In this document: piece by piece, positions 8,033 through 16,042 of the stretch
Layout: every line of letters starts with the position of its first letter
Numbering within the stretch: position 1 is the first letter of the stretch
NCBI GenBank assembly: GCA_904419835.1
Contig: CAJFTA010000004.1
Span: forward strand, 1 to 64,000
Reading direction: 5' to 3'
DNA length: 64,000 nucleotides
Source: an uncultured Pseudoflavonifractor sp.
Lineage (GTDB): Bacteria; Bacillota; Clostridia; Oscillospirales; Oscillospiraceae
Program-made: the position numbers and the translations under genes
The notes under the pieces: model-generated
What the model saw: only the letters and a program-made list of their open reading frames with translations
Database searches by the model: none
What the model was told of the DNA's origin: nothing

Positions 8033-8325
8033 AACCGGGGCCGTCAGGCCCCGGTTCAGCGTGTCGAAAAACCTCCCAGAAGGGGAAGCCTCGCAGAGTT
8101 CCGTCATCCGCAGATGACGGAATCAAATGAAAATCCGTCATTTTCGGGGACATCAAATGAAAATCCGTCATTTTCGGGGACATGCGCCTCGAAAATGACC
8201 CTTCTCATGAAATTTTTGCCGACAATTTCATCAGAAATCGAGGCAAAAATTTCATGAAGCTCCTTCGAAAAAGTGGCGGTAGCCACTTTTTCGACAGCCT
8301 GAACCGGGGCCGTCAGGCCCCGGTT
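8033..8325. repeat. Terminator-flanked repeat element, copy 2
   Basis: A 245-bp core (8057-8301) begins CAGCGTGTCGAAAAAC and ends, read from the other strand, CAGGCTGTCGAAAAAGT. These are the same two termini as the 7039-7257 core, reversed. A 24-nt hairpin (AACCGGGGCCGTCAGGCCCC plus GGTT) flanks it in direct orientation at 8033-8056 and 8302-8325. Inside are a 30-bp tandem repeat and a long inverted repeat (CATGAAATTTTTGCC / GGCAAAAATTTCATG). No gene is visible. The right hairpin plus following T's would terminate rightward transcription, the left one leftward. Confidence 0.75.
8122..8181 (+). repeat. 30-bp tandem repeat, two exact copies
   Basis: Units 8122-8151 and 8152-8181 are identical, each starting ATCAAATGAAAATCCGTCAT. 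They lie within the second terminator-flanked element, just after a small hairpin (CCGTCATC/GATGACGG). Their AT-rich composition differs from the surrounding high-GC DNA. Confidence 0.9.
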
Positions 8326-8342
8326 TTCGGATTTATCCGGCG

Positions 8343-8798
8343 TTATCCGCCGCAGTATGGGGACAGCCGGTACTGCCGGCTGTCCAGGAGGAACTGCTCC
8401 AGATAGGGCTCACCATCCCGATAGAGCCACCGCTCGAGATACACGGGCGTGACGGCAAAGAGCAGCTCGCCGCTCAGATGGGTGTACCGCCCGAAGGAGG
8501 AGGGGAAGCGCGCCCGGTACAGCGCGGCAAAGGCGGCATTGTCCAGCGGACGGCCCGCCTCACGGCAGAGCCCCTCAATCTGGATATTGTCGGCGCACAG
8601 GGCCACCCGGGGGTTTTCGGCCAGCTGGCGGTACTTCCGAAAGTGTCTGTCGGTCTGAAACCAGAACAGGCCGTCCATCTGAATCACGCTCATCATCCTG
8701 GAGGTGACATGGTCGTGAAGGGAGGTGGATAACACCATGTGCCGGCCGGAGCCGAATTCCTGAAAAAAGTTCTGCATATGCGCTTCGAATTCACCCAT
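8343..8798 (-). CDS. Pyridoxamine 5'-phosphate oxidase-like flavin protein
   Basis: A 151-residue split-barrel protein of the PNPOx-like superfamily. The pattern GSGRHMVLSTSLHDHVTSRMMSVI...LFWFQTDRHFRK, then NPRVALC, is typical of small FMN-binding members that reduce or sense flavins. It is too short and divergent to be true PdxH. The ATG at 8798 overlaps the MFS stop codon (TAATG) and follows AGAGGG by 8 nt, so it is translationally coupled to the transporter. It is the last gene of the leftward operon. Substrate and cofactor are inferred from fold only. Confidence 0.75.
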   Translation of the reverse strand: MGEFEAHMQNFFQEFGSGRHMVLSTSLHDHVTSRMMSVIQMDGLFWFQTDRHFRKYRQLAENPRVALCADNIQIEGLCREAGRPLDNAAFAALYRARFPSSFGRYTHLSGELLFAVTPVYLERWLYRDGEPYLEQFLLDSRQYRLSPYCGG

Positions 8799-10027
8799 TA
8801 AAGATTCCCTCTTTTTGACTTTTTCCTCAGCGCCAGAGCGACTGCGGCCAGCGCAGTGGCGGCGCAGCCCAGCGCAATGCAGCACAGGAGCATCAGGTTG
8901 GCCCCACCCATGGGCAGGGAGGCCCCGGCGTCCAGGGCCAGGCCGCTGATATAGCTGCCCAGCATGCCGCCCATGCCGTTGGAGGCCACCATCATCACCG
9001 TCTGCCCCCGCACCCGGTCGGCCTGGGGTACCGACTCGTTGACAAAGTACACCGACGCCGGGGTGAACAGGCCGTACCCCAGCATCTGGAGGGGCTGGGC
9101 CAGGAACAGGGTAGTCAGATTGAAGGACAGCAGCAGCGCCGCCGCCTTGAGCACGGTAAAGGCCATGCTGATGAGGATGAGCTTTCCGCTGCCCAGGCGG
9201 CGGAGCATGCGCTGAAAGAAGAAGGCGGTGGGCAGCTCAAAGCCGCCCATGAGAAACAGCGCCACGCCCAGGTCGGCGCTGTTGCCGCCCCGGCTCTCCA
9301 CCACGTTGACCAGGAAGTTGGACATGGGCAGGCAGGCGGTGATGCCCAGCAGGATGGCCAGGAGCATGAGGGCGAAGGGGGGATTGTTCTTCAGCAGGTA
9401 CCACACCGAGTGGGGCTTCTCCGCCGGCGGCGCGTCCGCTGCCGCGGGCGCGGCGCGGAAGGCGGGGTAGGTGATGGTCAGGGCGATGACCGCCGCCACC
9501 AGCACCGCGTGGGTGACGAGGGTGCTCTCCACCCCCAAGGTCTGGGTCTGGAGGCCCAGGCCGGCGCAGGTGACGGCGTAGGCCATGGAGCCGATGCCCC
9601 GGCCCAGGCTGTACCGGATGGGCACGCCCGCGTTGATAAACTGGATGGCCATGGCGTCCATCAGCGGGTAGGCGGAGATCTCAAAGCCGCCCAGGATGAT
9701 GAGGATGACGGCGGTGCCGCCCATGCCCATGGGCCAGAGGAGGAACACCAGGGAGGCGGCCAGGGACAGGGCCAGAGACAGGGAGACGATGACCTTCAGG
9801 GGGATCTCCGGGTGCCGGTCTGCAAAGCCGCCCAGCAGGGGCTGGCAGACAATGCCTGCCAGGCAGCGGATGGCGATAAGCAGGCCGATCTGGCTGTTGG
9901 AGAAGCCCCGCGCCCCCAGCAGGGCGGCCAGATAGGCGCAGATGGCGGCGAACATGGCCCAGTAGCCGATCTGCATGGCGATATAGTGCAGGTCCAGCCT
10001 GCGGAGGGAGGGCTGTGGGGCGATCAA
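8798..10027 (-). CDS. Major facilitator superfamily transporter
   Basis: An MFS permease of about 409 residues with 12 predicted membrane helices. The loop 2-3 motif appears as GGFADRHPEIP (residues about 67-77), and a charged central loop (APAAADAPPAEKPH) separates the two halves. The overall look (DLHYIAMQIGYWAMFAAICAYL) resembles the LacY/NupG-like MFS_1_like group. Start choice: the TTG at 10027 has GAGGTG 6 nt upstream, whereas the GTG at 10036 is part of that GAGGTG. I prefer TTG, and the alternative adds three residues. The gene lies between the DHHW and PNPOx-like genes of one operon. The substrate is unknown. Confidence 0.82.
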   Translation of the reverse strand: MIAPQPSLRRLDLHYIAMQIGYWAMFAAICAYLAALLGARGFSNSQIGLLIAIRCLAGIVCQPLLGGFADRHPEIPLKVIVSLSLALSLAASLVFLLWPMGMGGTAVILIILGGFEISAYPLMDAMAIQFINAGVPIRYSLGRGIGSMAYAVTCAGLGLQTQTLGVESTLVTHAVLVAAVIALTITYPAFRAAPAAADAPPAEKPHSVWYLLKNNPPFALMLLAILLGITACLPMSNFLVNVVESRGGNSADLGVALFLMGGFELPTAFFFQRMLRRLGSGKLILISMAFTVLKAAALLLSFNLTTLFLAQPLQMLGYGLFTPASVYFVNESVPQADRVRGQTVMMVASNGMGGMLGSYISGLALDAGASLPMGGANLMLLCCIALGCAATALAAVALALRKKSKRGNL

Positions 10028-10040
10028 TCCGTTCACCTCG

Positions 10041-11276
10041 TCAATAGCGGAATTCCGGCTTCGCGTCCGCGCCGAAGAACTGGAACAGCTCGGGCAGGCG
10101 GGTGGAGCTGGCGCAGTACATCACCACCACCATGTCCGGATCCAGCCAGTCTATATAATCCATCAGGTTTTCCTTAAAATATCGCAGGTCGATGGTAATG
10201 AGCTCCGAGCAGTCCAGAGCCAGGAAGGGAGCCAGAATGCAGGAGAAGGAGTCCCGCACCAGCAGCACCCGGGGCCCGTCCGGGTTCAGGTGGTTGGTCA
10301 TACGGGCCAGGTTGTAGTCGCCGCCGGCGTAGAGGGTGTAGGGGTTGCCGTTGAAGTAGTCGATTTTCTCCACCCGCTCCGGGAACAGCAGGGACTCCTC
10401 AAAGGGGCCGGTGCGCTCAATGGCATTGAGGGGCACCGAGTAGGTAAAGCTGGTCTCGAAATTGGGCTTCCACAGGTTGATGCTGTCCACGCCGGAATAC
10501 AGCGTGCCCACCCGCTTGCCCTGGCTGCCCAGGAAAAAGTCCTCATAGAGGATTTTCTCGTAGCTGTCCGGGTCGGTGTAGAGGGGATTGACCTCATAGC
10601 CCAGAATCTCCGACAGACGCTGCGTCACCGCCTGATAGCCCACAAAGCCGCCCTCCGGGGTCCAGTGGTGGTCGGTGCGGAAGTAGAAGGGGAGAGCGCC
10701 GGGGGCCTGGGCCGCCTCCTCCAGCACGGGCCGCAGGTCCAGGGTGTCCACCCCCAGCTCCGCCAGGGAGGAGAGGAGCAGATCGGCGTTTTCGTGGCCG
10801 TAATCGCTCACGCCCTCGGGCAGCTCATCGCCGCTCTGGCTCACCTTCTGGGGGGCCTGGACGTAGAGCAGGGGGATGCCTTTCTCGGAGAGCTGGCCCT
10901 TGAAGTCGGCCACCGCCTGGGCGTGGGGCCGGGTGTCGGTGGGGCCGCCGTAGAGGTTCTCAAAGGCCAGGTCCCCATTGTCCAGCTTGACGACGGTGTA
11001 GTCCGCCTCCACGTCCTCCACCACCCGGCGGCCCATGAGCCGCTGGATGCCGCCGTAGAGCTGGATGAAGTAGTGGTCCTTGTCCAGGTCCTGGTTCAGG
11101 GCGTTCTCCGCGCCGGAGAGGAAGGTGGGCAGGTAGGAGATGTCCCGCCGCAGCTTGCCGAACTCAGCCCGCAGATTGCCGCTGCCGCTGAAGAAGGCGG
11201 CGGTGGCCACCACCAATCCGGCGGCAATGCCCAGCAGGAAGAGGACGGCGGTGAGATTGGATTTCAGCTTGTTCAT
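10041..11276 (-). CDS. DHHW protein (AlgX/AlgJ-like SGNH domain) for polysaccharide O-acylation
   Basis: A 411-residue membrane-anchored protein: one N-terminal TM helix (about residues 8-30), then an extracytoplasmic SGNH-like domain. The family signature DHHW is visible in FRTDHHWTPEGG, and the nucleophile-type serine motif in LLVRDSFSC. AlgX/AlgJ-like DHHW proteins receive acyl groups passed by a partner MBOAT and place them on an exported polymer. The MBOAT gene is directly upstream (12-nt gap), so the two very probably act together outside the membrane. RBS GAGGAC precedes the ATG. Confidence 0.85.
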   Translation of the reverse strand: MNKLKSNLTAVLFLLGIAAGLVVATAAFFSGSGNLRAEFGKLRRDISYLPTFLSGAENALNQDLDKDHYFIQLYGGIQRLMGRRVVEDVEADYTVVKLDNGDLAFENLYGGPTDTRPHAQAVADFKGQLSEKGIPLLYVQAPQKVSQSGDELPEGVSDYGHENADLLLSSLAELGVDTLDLRPVLEEAAQAPGALPFYFRTDHHWTPEGGFVGYQAVTQRLSEILGYEVNPLYTDPDSYEKILYEDFFLGSQGKRVGTLYSGVDSINLWKPNFETSFTYSVPLNAIERTGPFEESLLFPERVEKIDYFNGNPYTLYAGGDYNLARMTNHLNPDGPRVLLVRDSFSCILAPFLALDCSELITIDLRYFKENLMDYIDWLDPDMVVVMYCASSTRLPELFQFFGADAKPEFRY

Positions 11277-11288
11277 GGCGCGTCCTCC

Positions 11289-12707
11289 TCAGAAATTAAA
11301 GTAGATGAAGGGGTTGTAGGTGCCCTTGATGGTGAAGCACACGGCCACCACAAAGACCGCCAGCAGGGCCAGGGTGGACACGCAGTCCCACACCGGCAGC
11401 AGCCTGCCGCCAGCCGTCACAGCCAGCTTTTTGCGCAGCCAGGTGGCGGTGGGGGCGGCGCAGAGCGCGGCGGCCAGGAGGATGATCCAGTACTCCCGCA
11501 GGTAGAGGGCCGCCTGGCTGCTCCACAGCGGCATGGAGCCGATATGGAACAGGGAGAGGAAGTAGGACCCGGCGGCGGACAGGGAGTCGGACCGGAACAC
11601 CACGCAGGTGAGCACAAAGGCCGCCTGGGTGTAGAGCCAGCCGAGGGCCTTGGGCCAGCCTCTGCCCAGCCCGCCGTACTTCTCCAGCATGAGCAGGGCG
11701 TAGTTCAGCAGGCCCCAGACCACGTAGGTCCAGTTGGCGCCGTGCCAGATGCCGGTGAGGAGCCACACCACAAAGATATTGCGCACCACCTTCCACTGCT
11801 TGTCCACCCGGCTGCCCCCCAGGGGGAAGTAGACATAGTCCCGGAACCAGGAGGTGAGGGAGATGTGCCACCGGCGCCAGAACTCGGTGACCGAGGTGGA
11901 GATGTAGGGGTAGTCGAAGTTCTCCAGGAAGTGGAAGCCGAACATCCGGCCCAGGCCGATGGCCATGTCGGAGTAGCCGCCGAAGTCGTAGTAGAGCTGG
12001 AGAATGTAGCACACAGCCCCAATCCAGGCGAAGGCCATTGACTGGGGCTGGCCGTGGTTAAAGGCGGCGTCGGCCACGACGGCCAGCTGGTTGGACAGGA
12101 TGACCTTCTTCCCCAGGCCCATCAGGAAGCGCTGGACGCCGGAGGTGAAATCGTCCCAGTTCTCCCGGCGGTGGAGAATCTCCTCGGCCACCGTCTCATA
12201 CTTCACAATGGGGCCGGCGATGAGCTGGGGGAAGAAGGAGACGTAGAGCCCCACGTTGAGCAGGCTCTTCTGGGCCTCGCCGCGGCCCCTGGCCACGTCC
12301 AGCACATAGCTCATGGCCTGGAAGGTGAAGAAGGAGATGCCGATGGGCAGGTTGATGACGGGCACCGTCAGCTGGAAGCCCAGCAGGTTCAGGTTGGTGA
12401 GGACAAAGGTCAGGTACTTGAAGATAAACAGGACGGCCAGATTGCAGACAACCGAGACGGTGACGGGGAGACGCAGTCTGCGGCCCCGCTCCTTCCAGGC
12501 GGCCACCCACAGGCCGAACAGGTAGTTGGCGGCGATGGAGCCCATCATGACCAGGACGAACCAGGGCTCGCCCCAGGCGTAGAAGAACAGGGAGGCCAGG
12601 GTCAGAAAGATGTTCTGCCCCCGCCGCCACTTCCGAAGGGGGAGGTAGTACACCAAAAGCACCACCGGCAGGAACAGAAACAGGAACACAGAGCTGGAAA
12701 AAAGCAT
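11289..12707 (-). CDS. MBOAT-family O-acyltransferase (AlgI/DltB-like)
   Basis: A 472-residue polytopic acyltransferase that moves an acyl group, usually acetyl, across the membrane for surface-polymer modification. Hallmarks: YYDFGGYSDMAIGLGRMFGF, NFDYPYISTSVTEFWRRWH, WFRDYVYFPLGGSR, and the catalytic histidine in LLTGIWHGANWTYVVWG. AlgI-type proteins have this length and order. The ATG at 12707 (RBS AGGAG, 8 nt) begins MLFSSSVFLFLFLPVV, the usual N-terminus. Partner DHHW protein is immediately downstream; acyltransferase-3 is upstream. The polymer could be teichoic acid, peptidoglycan or an exopolysaccharide. Confidence 0.92.
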   Translation of the reverse strand: MLFSSSVFLFLFLPVVLLVYYLPLRKWRRGQNIFLTLASLFFYAWGEPWFVLVMMGSIAANYLFGLWVAAWKERGRRLRLPVTVSVVCNLAVLFIFKYLTFVLTNLNLLGFQLTVPVINLPIGISFFTFQAMSYVLDVARGRGEAQKSLLNVGLYVSFFPQLIAGPIVKYETVAEEILHRRENWDDFTSGVQRFLMGLGKKVILSNQLAVVADAAFNHGQPQSMAFAWIGAVCYILQLYYDFGGYSDMAIGLGRMFGFHFLENFDYPYISTSVTEFWRRWHISLTSWFRDYVYFPLGGSRVDKQWKVVRNIFVVWLLTGIWHGANWTYVVWGLLNYALLMLEKYGGLGRGWPKALGWLYTQAAFVLTCVVFRSDSLSAAGSYFLSLFHIGSMPLWSSQAALYLREYWIILLAAALCAAPTATWLRKKLAVTAGGRLLPVWDCVSTLALLAVFVVAVCFTIKGTYNPFIYFNF

Positions 12708-12738
12708 GGATTGAACTCCTTTGTGAAGATTGAGACGC

Positions 12739-13803
12739 TCAGGTGAGCCAGCGGCCCGCAAAGGGGATCTTGCTGATGAGCCAGGCCGCCGCCGCCGAGG
12801 GGATGAGCACCAGCGCCGTGACCACGGGCACCGCCAGTACCGGCGGCAGGGGCAGCTGGGTGATGCCGAAGTGGCGGTAGACGATGAGGAACAGGTCGTG
12901 GACCAGATAGACGCCAAAGGTGATTTTGGCCAGCCCGGACAGGCTCTGCCGCCGGGAGCCCTCGTCGCTCACCCCCAGCAGGTACCGGAACAGCACGAAC
13001 ACCGCCACCGCCATGGCCGCCACGTTGGGGGTCATGTACTCGTACAGCACGCCGGACAGGGCGCCGCTCTGGAGGGAGAGGGCCCGGGTACCCCAGATGG
13101 TGGCCGCCGCGCCGCCGATGCCCAGCAGGTAGATGACGGCTTCCGCCACCCGGGACAGGGCAAAGGTCTTCAGGTAGTACCCCGCCACATAGTACCCCAC
13201 ATAGCCCATAACCATGTGCAGGTTGAGCCGGGAGAGGTAGGTGGAGACGGTCTGGCTGGGCCGGAGCTGAAGCAGAGTGGGCAGCAGGCAGGCCACCACA
13301 AAGCACAGCAGGAAGAAATAGTGGAAATCCTTCCGGGAGGCCCCCTGGACAAAGGCGCGGAGGATGGGCGTCACCAGATACAGGCCCAGAATCACGTAGA
13401 GGAACCACAGGTGGTAGTGGGTGTTGCCCAGCAGGGCGGTGTACAGAGCGGAGCGGATGCCCGCCCAGGTGAACGCGCCGTCCACCCCGCCGAAGTCCAC
13501 AATGGCGTACACCGCGCCCCACACCACCAGGGCCGCGAAGATGCGCAGGATGTGGTGAAAGAACAGCCTGGGCAGGGTCAGGCTCTTCTTGGGGTCCAGC
13601 AGGAACATGCCCGAGAGCATGACGAACACGGGCACGCACCAGCGCACCAGGCTGTCGTATACATTATATATATCCCACGCGCCGCTCCCCACGGGCACAT
13701 CGTAGATCCACAGGCTCACCACATGGATGACCACCACCGCCGCGATGGAGAGTACCCGCAGCAGGTCGGCGTAGGCCAGTCGGCCGTCAGAGGTTTTGGC
13801 CAT
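12739..13803 (-). CDS. Acyltransferase-3 family membrane protein
   Basis: A 354-residue membrane protein with about ten TM helices of the acyltransferase-3 (OafA/WecH-like) family. The N-terminal helix carries the family pattern ADLLRVLSIAAVVVIHVVSLW with its conserved Arg and His, followed by FVMLSGMFLL and ITFGVYLVHDLFL near the end. These enzymes transfer acyl groups to sugars at the membrane. It lies 5 nt after the VOC gene and 31 nt before the MBOAT gene. The operon thus has two independent membrane acyltransferases; which substrates they share is unknown. Confidence 0.88.
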   Translation of the reverse strand: MAKTSDGRLAYADLLRVLSIAAVVVIHVVSLWIYDVPVGSGAWDIYNVYDSLVRWCVPVFVMLSGMFLLDPKKSLTLPRLFFHHILRIFAALVVWGAVYAIVDFGGVDGAFTWAGIRSALYTALLGNTHYHLWFLYVILGLYLVTPILRAFVQGASRKDFHYFFLLCFVVACLLPTLLQLRPSQTVSTYLSRLNLHMVMGYVGYYVAGYYLKTFALSRVAEAVIYLLGIGGAAATIWGTRALSLQSGALSGVLYEYMTPNVAAMAVAVFVLFRYLLGVSDEGSRRQSLSGLAKITFGVYLVHDLFLIVYRHFGITQLPLPPVLAVPVVTALVLIPSAAAAWLISKIPFAGRWLT

Positions 13804-13808
13804 CGGGG

Positions 13809-14177
13809 TCAGCTCCTGGCGGGGACGATCTCAATCCAGTAGCCGTCCGGGTCCTCGATGAAATAGATGCCCATGGCCGGGTTCTCAAAGCAGACGCAGC
13901 CCATCTCCCTGTGGCGGCGGTAGAGCTCGTCGTACCGGTCGGTGACAAAGGCCAGGTGGAACTCGCACTCTCCCAGGTCGTAGGGCTCGGTGCGGTCCTT
14001 CAGCCAGGTCAGCTCCAGCTCAAAGCCGGTCTCCCCGTCCCCCAGGTACACCAGCTTGAAGGAGCCGTCTTCCGCCTCCTTGGCGCGCACCGGGGAGAGC
14101 TCCAGGGCCTCCCGATAGAAGGCCAGGGACCTGTCCAGGTCCAGAACGTTGAAGTTAAAGTGAGCAAAGCGCAGCAT
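13809..14177 (-). CDS. VOC-family protein, lactoylglutathione lyase-like
   Basis: A 122-residue two-module VOC protein (glyoxalase I fold) with FAHFNFNVLDLDRSLAFYREALEL at its start and a C-terminal FENPAMGIYFIEDPDGYWIEIVP, which contains the metal-ligand glutamate. The substrate may be a methylglyoxal thiol adduct or another small electrophile. It is the first gene of the leftward six-gene operon. GAGGTG lies 7 nt before the ATG at 14177. Its link with the acyltransferase genes is only positional. Confidence 0.85.
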   Translation of the reverse strand: MLRFAHFNFNVLDLDRSLAFYREALELSPVRAKEAEDGSFKLVYLGDGETGFELELTWLKDRTEPYDLGECEFHLAFVTDRYDELYRRHREMGCVCFENPAMGIYFIEDPDGYWIEIVPARS

Positions 14178-14236
14178 ATGGTTCACCTCATTGATAAGAT
14201 GCGGGCGAAATGATTGCCGAAAGACAACGGAGAGCA

Positions 14237-14242
14237 TTATAT
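14237..14242 (-). promoter_or_regulatory. -10 box of the leftward VOC-acyltransferase operon
   Basis: Read leftward, a perfect TATAAT about 60 nt before the start codon. The -35 region (TGTTCA at 17 nt spacing) is weak. The remaining sequence to the mraZ promoter (14243-14515) is AT-richer and shows no gene. Confidence 0.5.
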
Positions 14243-14515
14243 CACATGATTTGGAAGTTGAACAGGGCGGGGCGGAAAATTTGCAGGCGGTCGGAAACCG
14301 TCGAATGGAATGGTAACGTAAAAACAAAAGCGCGCGCGCAAATGTGGAAAAAGTAACGAGCTTTGCGCCCTTTTGCGGAAAGGAGACATAAAACAGGATA
14401 ATTGGTCATGGGTTCCTGTTTACAAAAGTAATCGAACATACGTTTCTTGTGCGGAAATCACTTGTTTTCACACGAAAATACCGGGGTTGGCAGGGAAAAA
14501 AGAGTTAAAAAAGGG

Positions 14516-14544
14516 TTGCAATTTGGTTACATAACAATTATACT
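14516..14544 (+). promoter_or_regulatory. Promoter of the division and cell wall cluster
   Basis: TTGCAA, 17-nt spacer, TATACT. It is about 75 nt upstream of mraZ and is the only strong promoter before the cluster. Confidence 0.75.
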
Positions 14545-14555
14545 AAAAACACTGG

Positions 14556-14570
14556 TGGGGGAAAATGGAG
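14556..14570 (+). promoter_or_regulatory. mraZ: Possible MraZ operator repeats
   Basis: TGGGG, 5 nt, TGGAG, just after the predicted transcription start. MraZ is known to bind short TGGGN-type direct repeats at 10-bp period near its own promoter, so autorepression is plausible. Only two repeats are visible where three are more usual. Confidence 0.4.
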
Positions 14571-14619
14571 CCTGCCATTGCCCGGAGGGGGGAAAGTGGT
14601 GGAAGAGAGGTGAACGGGA

Positions 14620-15042
14620 ATGATGAGCGCCACCGGCACGTACGAGCACAGCCTCGACGCCAAGGGCCGCCTGTTCATCCCCGCCCAGCTCCGCCGCGAG
14701 CTGGGGGACACCCTCTACGTCACCATGGGCCTGGACGGCTGTCTGGCCGTCTACCCCCAGGAGACCTGGGACACCTTCACCGCCAAATTCGCCGCCCTGC
14801 CCATGAGCGAGTCGGTGGCCATGCGCCCCCTGTTCGCCAACGCCGCCAAGTGCGAGCCGGACAGTCAGGGCCGGATTGTCATCCCGGCCATGCTGCGGAA
14901 GTTTGCCGGCCTGGAGAAGGACGCGGTCATCACCGGCGTCCACAACCGGGCGGAGATCTGGAGCGCCGAGCGCTGGCGGGAGAAGCAGGAGGAGATTACC
15001 CCCGAGAAGATGAACGCCATCCTCAAGGGGCTGGGGCTGTAA
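14620..15042 (+). CDS. mraZ: MraZ transcriptional regulator
   Basis: A 140-residue MraZ with two SpoVT/AbrB-like halves. The DXXXR motifs are DAKGRLFIP (N-half) and DSQGRIVIP (C-half). MraZ forms a ring-shaped DNA-binding oligomer that represses the dcw operon by binding direct repeats at its own promoter. It is the usual first gene of the cluster. GAGGTG lies 8 nt before the first of two adjacent ATGs (14620 and 14623). The next gene starts 1 nt after its stop. Confidence 0.95.
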   Translation: MMSATGTYEHSLDAKGRLFIPAQLRRELGDTLYVTMGLDGCLAVYPQETWDTFTAKFAALPMSESVAMRPLFANAAKCEPDSQGRIVIPAMLRKFAGLEKDAVITGVHNRAEIWSAERWREKQEEITPEKMNAILKGLGL

Positions 15043-15043
15043 T

Positions 15044-15985
15044 ATGAGTGAGATGGAATTTTCCCACAAGCCGGTGCTGCTTCAGGAGTGCATCGATGGA
15101 TTGAATATCGACCCCGCCGGGGTCTATGTGGACGCCACCCTGGGCCGGGCGGGCCACTCCCGGGAGATTGCCCGGCGGCTCACCACCGGGCGGCTCATCT
15201 GCATTGACCGGGACCAGGCCGCCCTGGATGCGGCCCCCGGGCGGCTGGAGGGCCTGATGGACCGGGTGACCCTGGTCCACGGCAACTTCGGAGACCTGGC
15301 GGACATTCTGGGGGAGCTGAAGCTGGACAACCTGAGCGGCGTGCTGGCCGACCTGGGCGTGTCCTCCCCACAGCTGGACGACGCCAGCCGGGGCTTCTCC
15401 TACATGGCCGACGCGCCGCTGGATATGCGGATGGACCAGTCCGAGGCGCTGACCGCCAGGACGGTGGTGAACGACTGGCCCCAGGAGGAAATCCGGCGGA
15501 TTTTGTTCCAGTTCGGCGAGGAGCGGTACGCCCCCGCCATTGCCTCGGCCATTGTCCGCGCCCGGGAAAAGGCCCCCATTGAGACCACCCTTCAGCTGGT
15601 GGAGATCATCCGCTCGGCCATGCCTGCCCACGCCCTGCGGGAGAAGCAGCACCCGGCCAAGCGGTCCTTCCAGGCCATCCGCATCGCGGTGAACGACGAG
15701 CTCTCCGCCGCGGACAAGCTCATTCAGGCGGCGGTGCCCGCTCTGGCCCCCGGCGGACGGCTGGCCGTCATCTCCTTCCACTCGCTGGAGGACCGGATTG
15801 TGAAAAACGCCTTTGCCGCCTTTGCCAAGGGCTGCACCTGCCCGCCCGACTTCCCGGTGTGTGTGTGCGGGAAGAAGCCGGTCATCCGGCTGGTGAACAA
15901 AAAGCCCATTGTGTCCGGCGAGGAAGAACTCAATGAGAACGCCCGCGCCCGCAGCGCCAAGCTGCGGATCGCGGAGAAGCTGTAA
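15044..15985 (+). CDS. rsmH: 16S rRNA (cytosine-1402 N4)-methyltransferase RsmH
   Basis: A 313-residue SAM-dependent methyltransferase that methylates N4 of C1402 in the 16S rRNA decoding centre. The SAM site is VDATLGRAGHS near residues 28-38. Later motifs are VLADLGVSSPQLD, RGFSYMADAPLDMRMD and PGGRLAVISFHSLEDRIVK. The last holds the family's conserved ISFHSLEDR. Length is normal. It follows mraZ at once, the canonical dcw position. Confidence 0.95.
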   Translation: MSEMEFSHKPVLLQECIDGLNIDPAGVYVDATLGRAGHSREIARRLTTGRLICIDRDQAALDAAPGRLEGLMDRVTLVHGNFGDLADILGELKLDNLSGVLADLGVSSPQLDDASRGFSYMADAPLDMRMDQSEALTARTVVNDWPQEEIRRILFQFGEERYAPAIASAIVRAREKAPIETTLQLVEIIRSAMPAHALREKQHPAKRSFQAIRIAVNDELSAADKLIQAAVPALAPGGRLAVISFHSLEDRIVKNAFAAFAKGCTCPPDFPVCVCGKKPVIRLVNKKPIVSGEEELNENARARSAKLRIAEKL

Positions 15986-16042
15986 ACAAGAGCAGGGAAC
16001 CCCTTCCCGAATGCATCTGCAAAAGAATGGAGTGGACGCACC

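Noticed and set aside
8122..8181. CRISPR array
   Set aside because: Two 30-bp units are directly adjacent with no spacers and there are no cas genes. A simple tandem repeat.
10290..12041. Open frame of about 580 codons opposite the DHHW and MBOAT genes
   Set aside because: It crosses the boundary of two real genes on the other strand and has repetitive, unfoldable composition.
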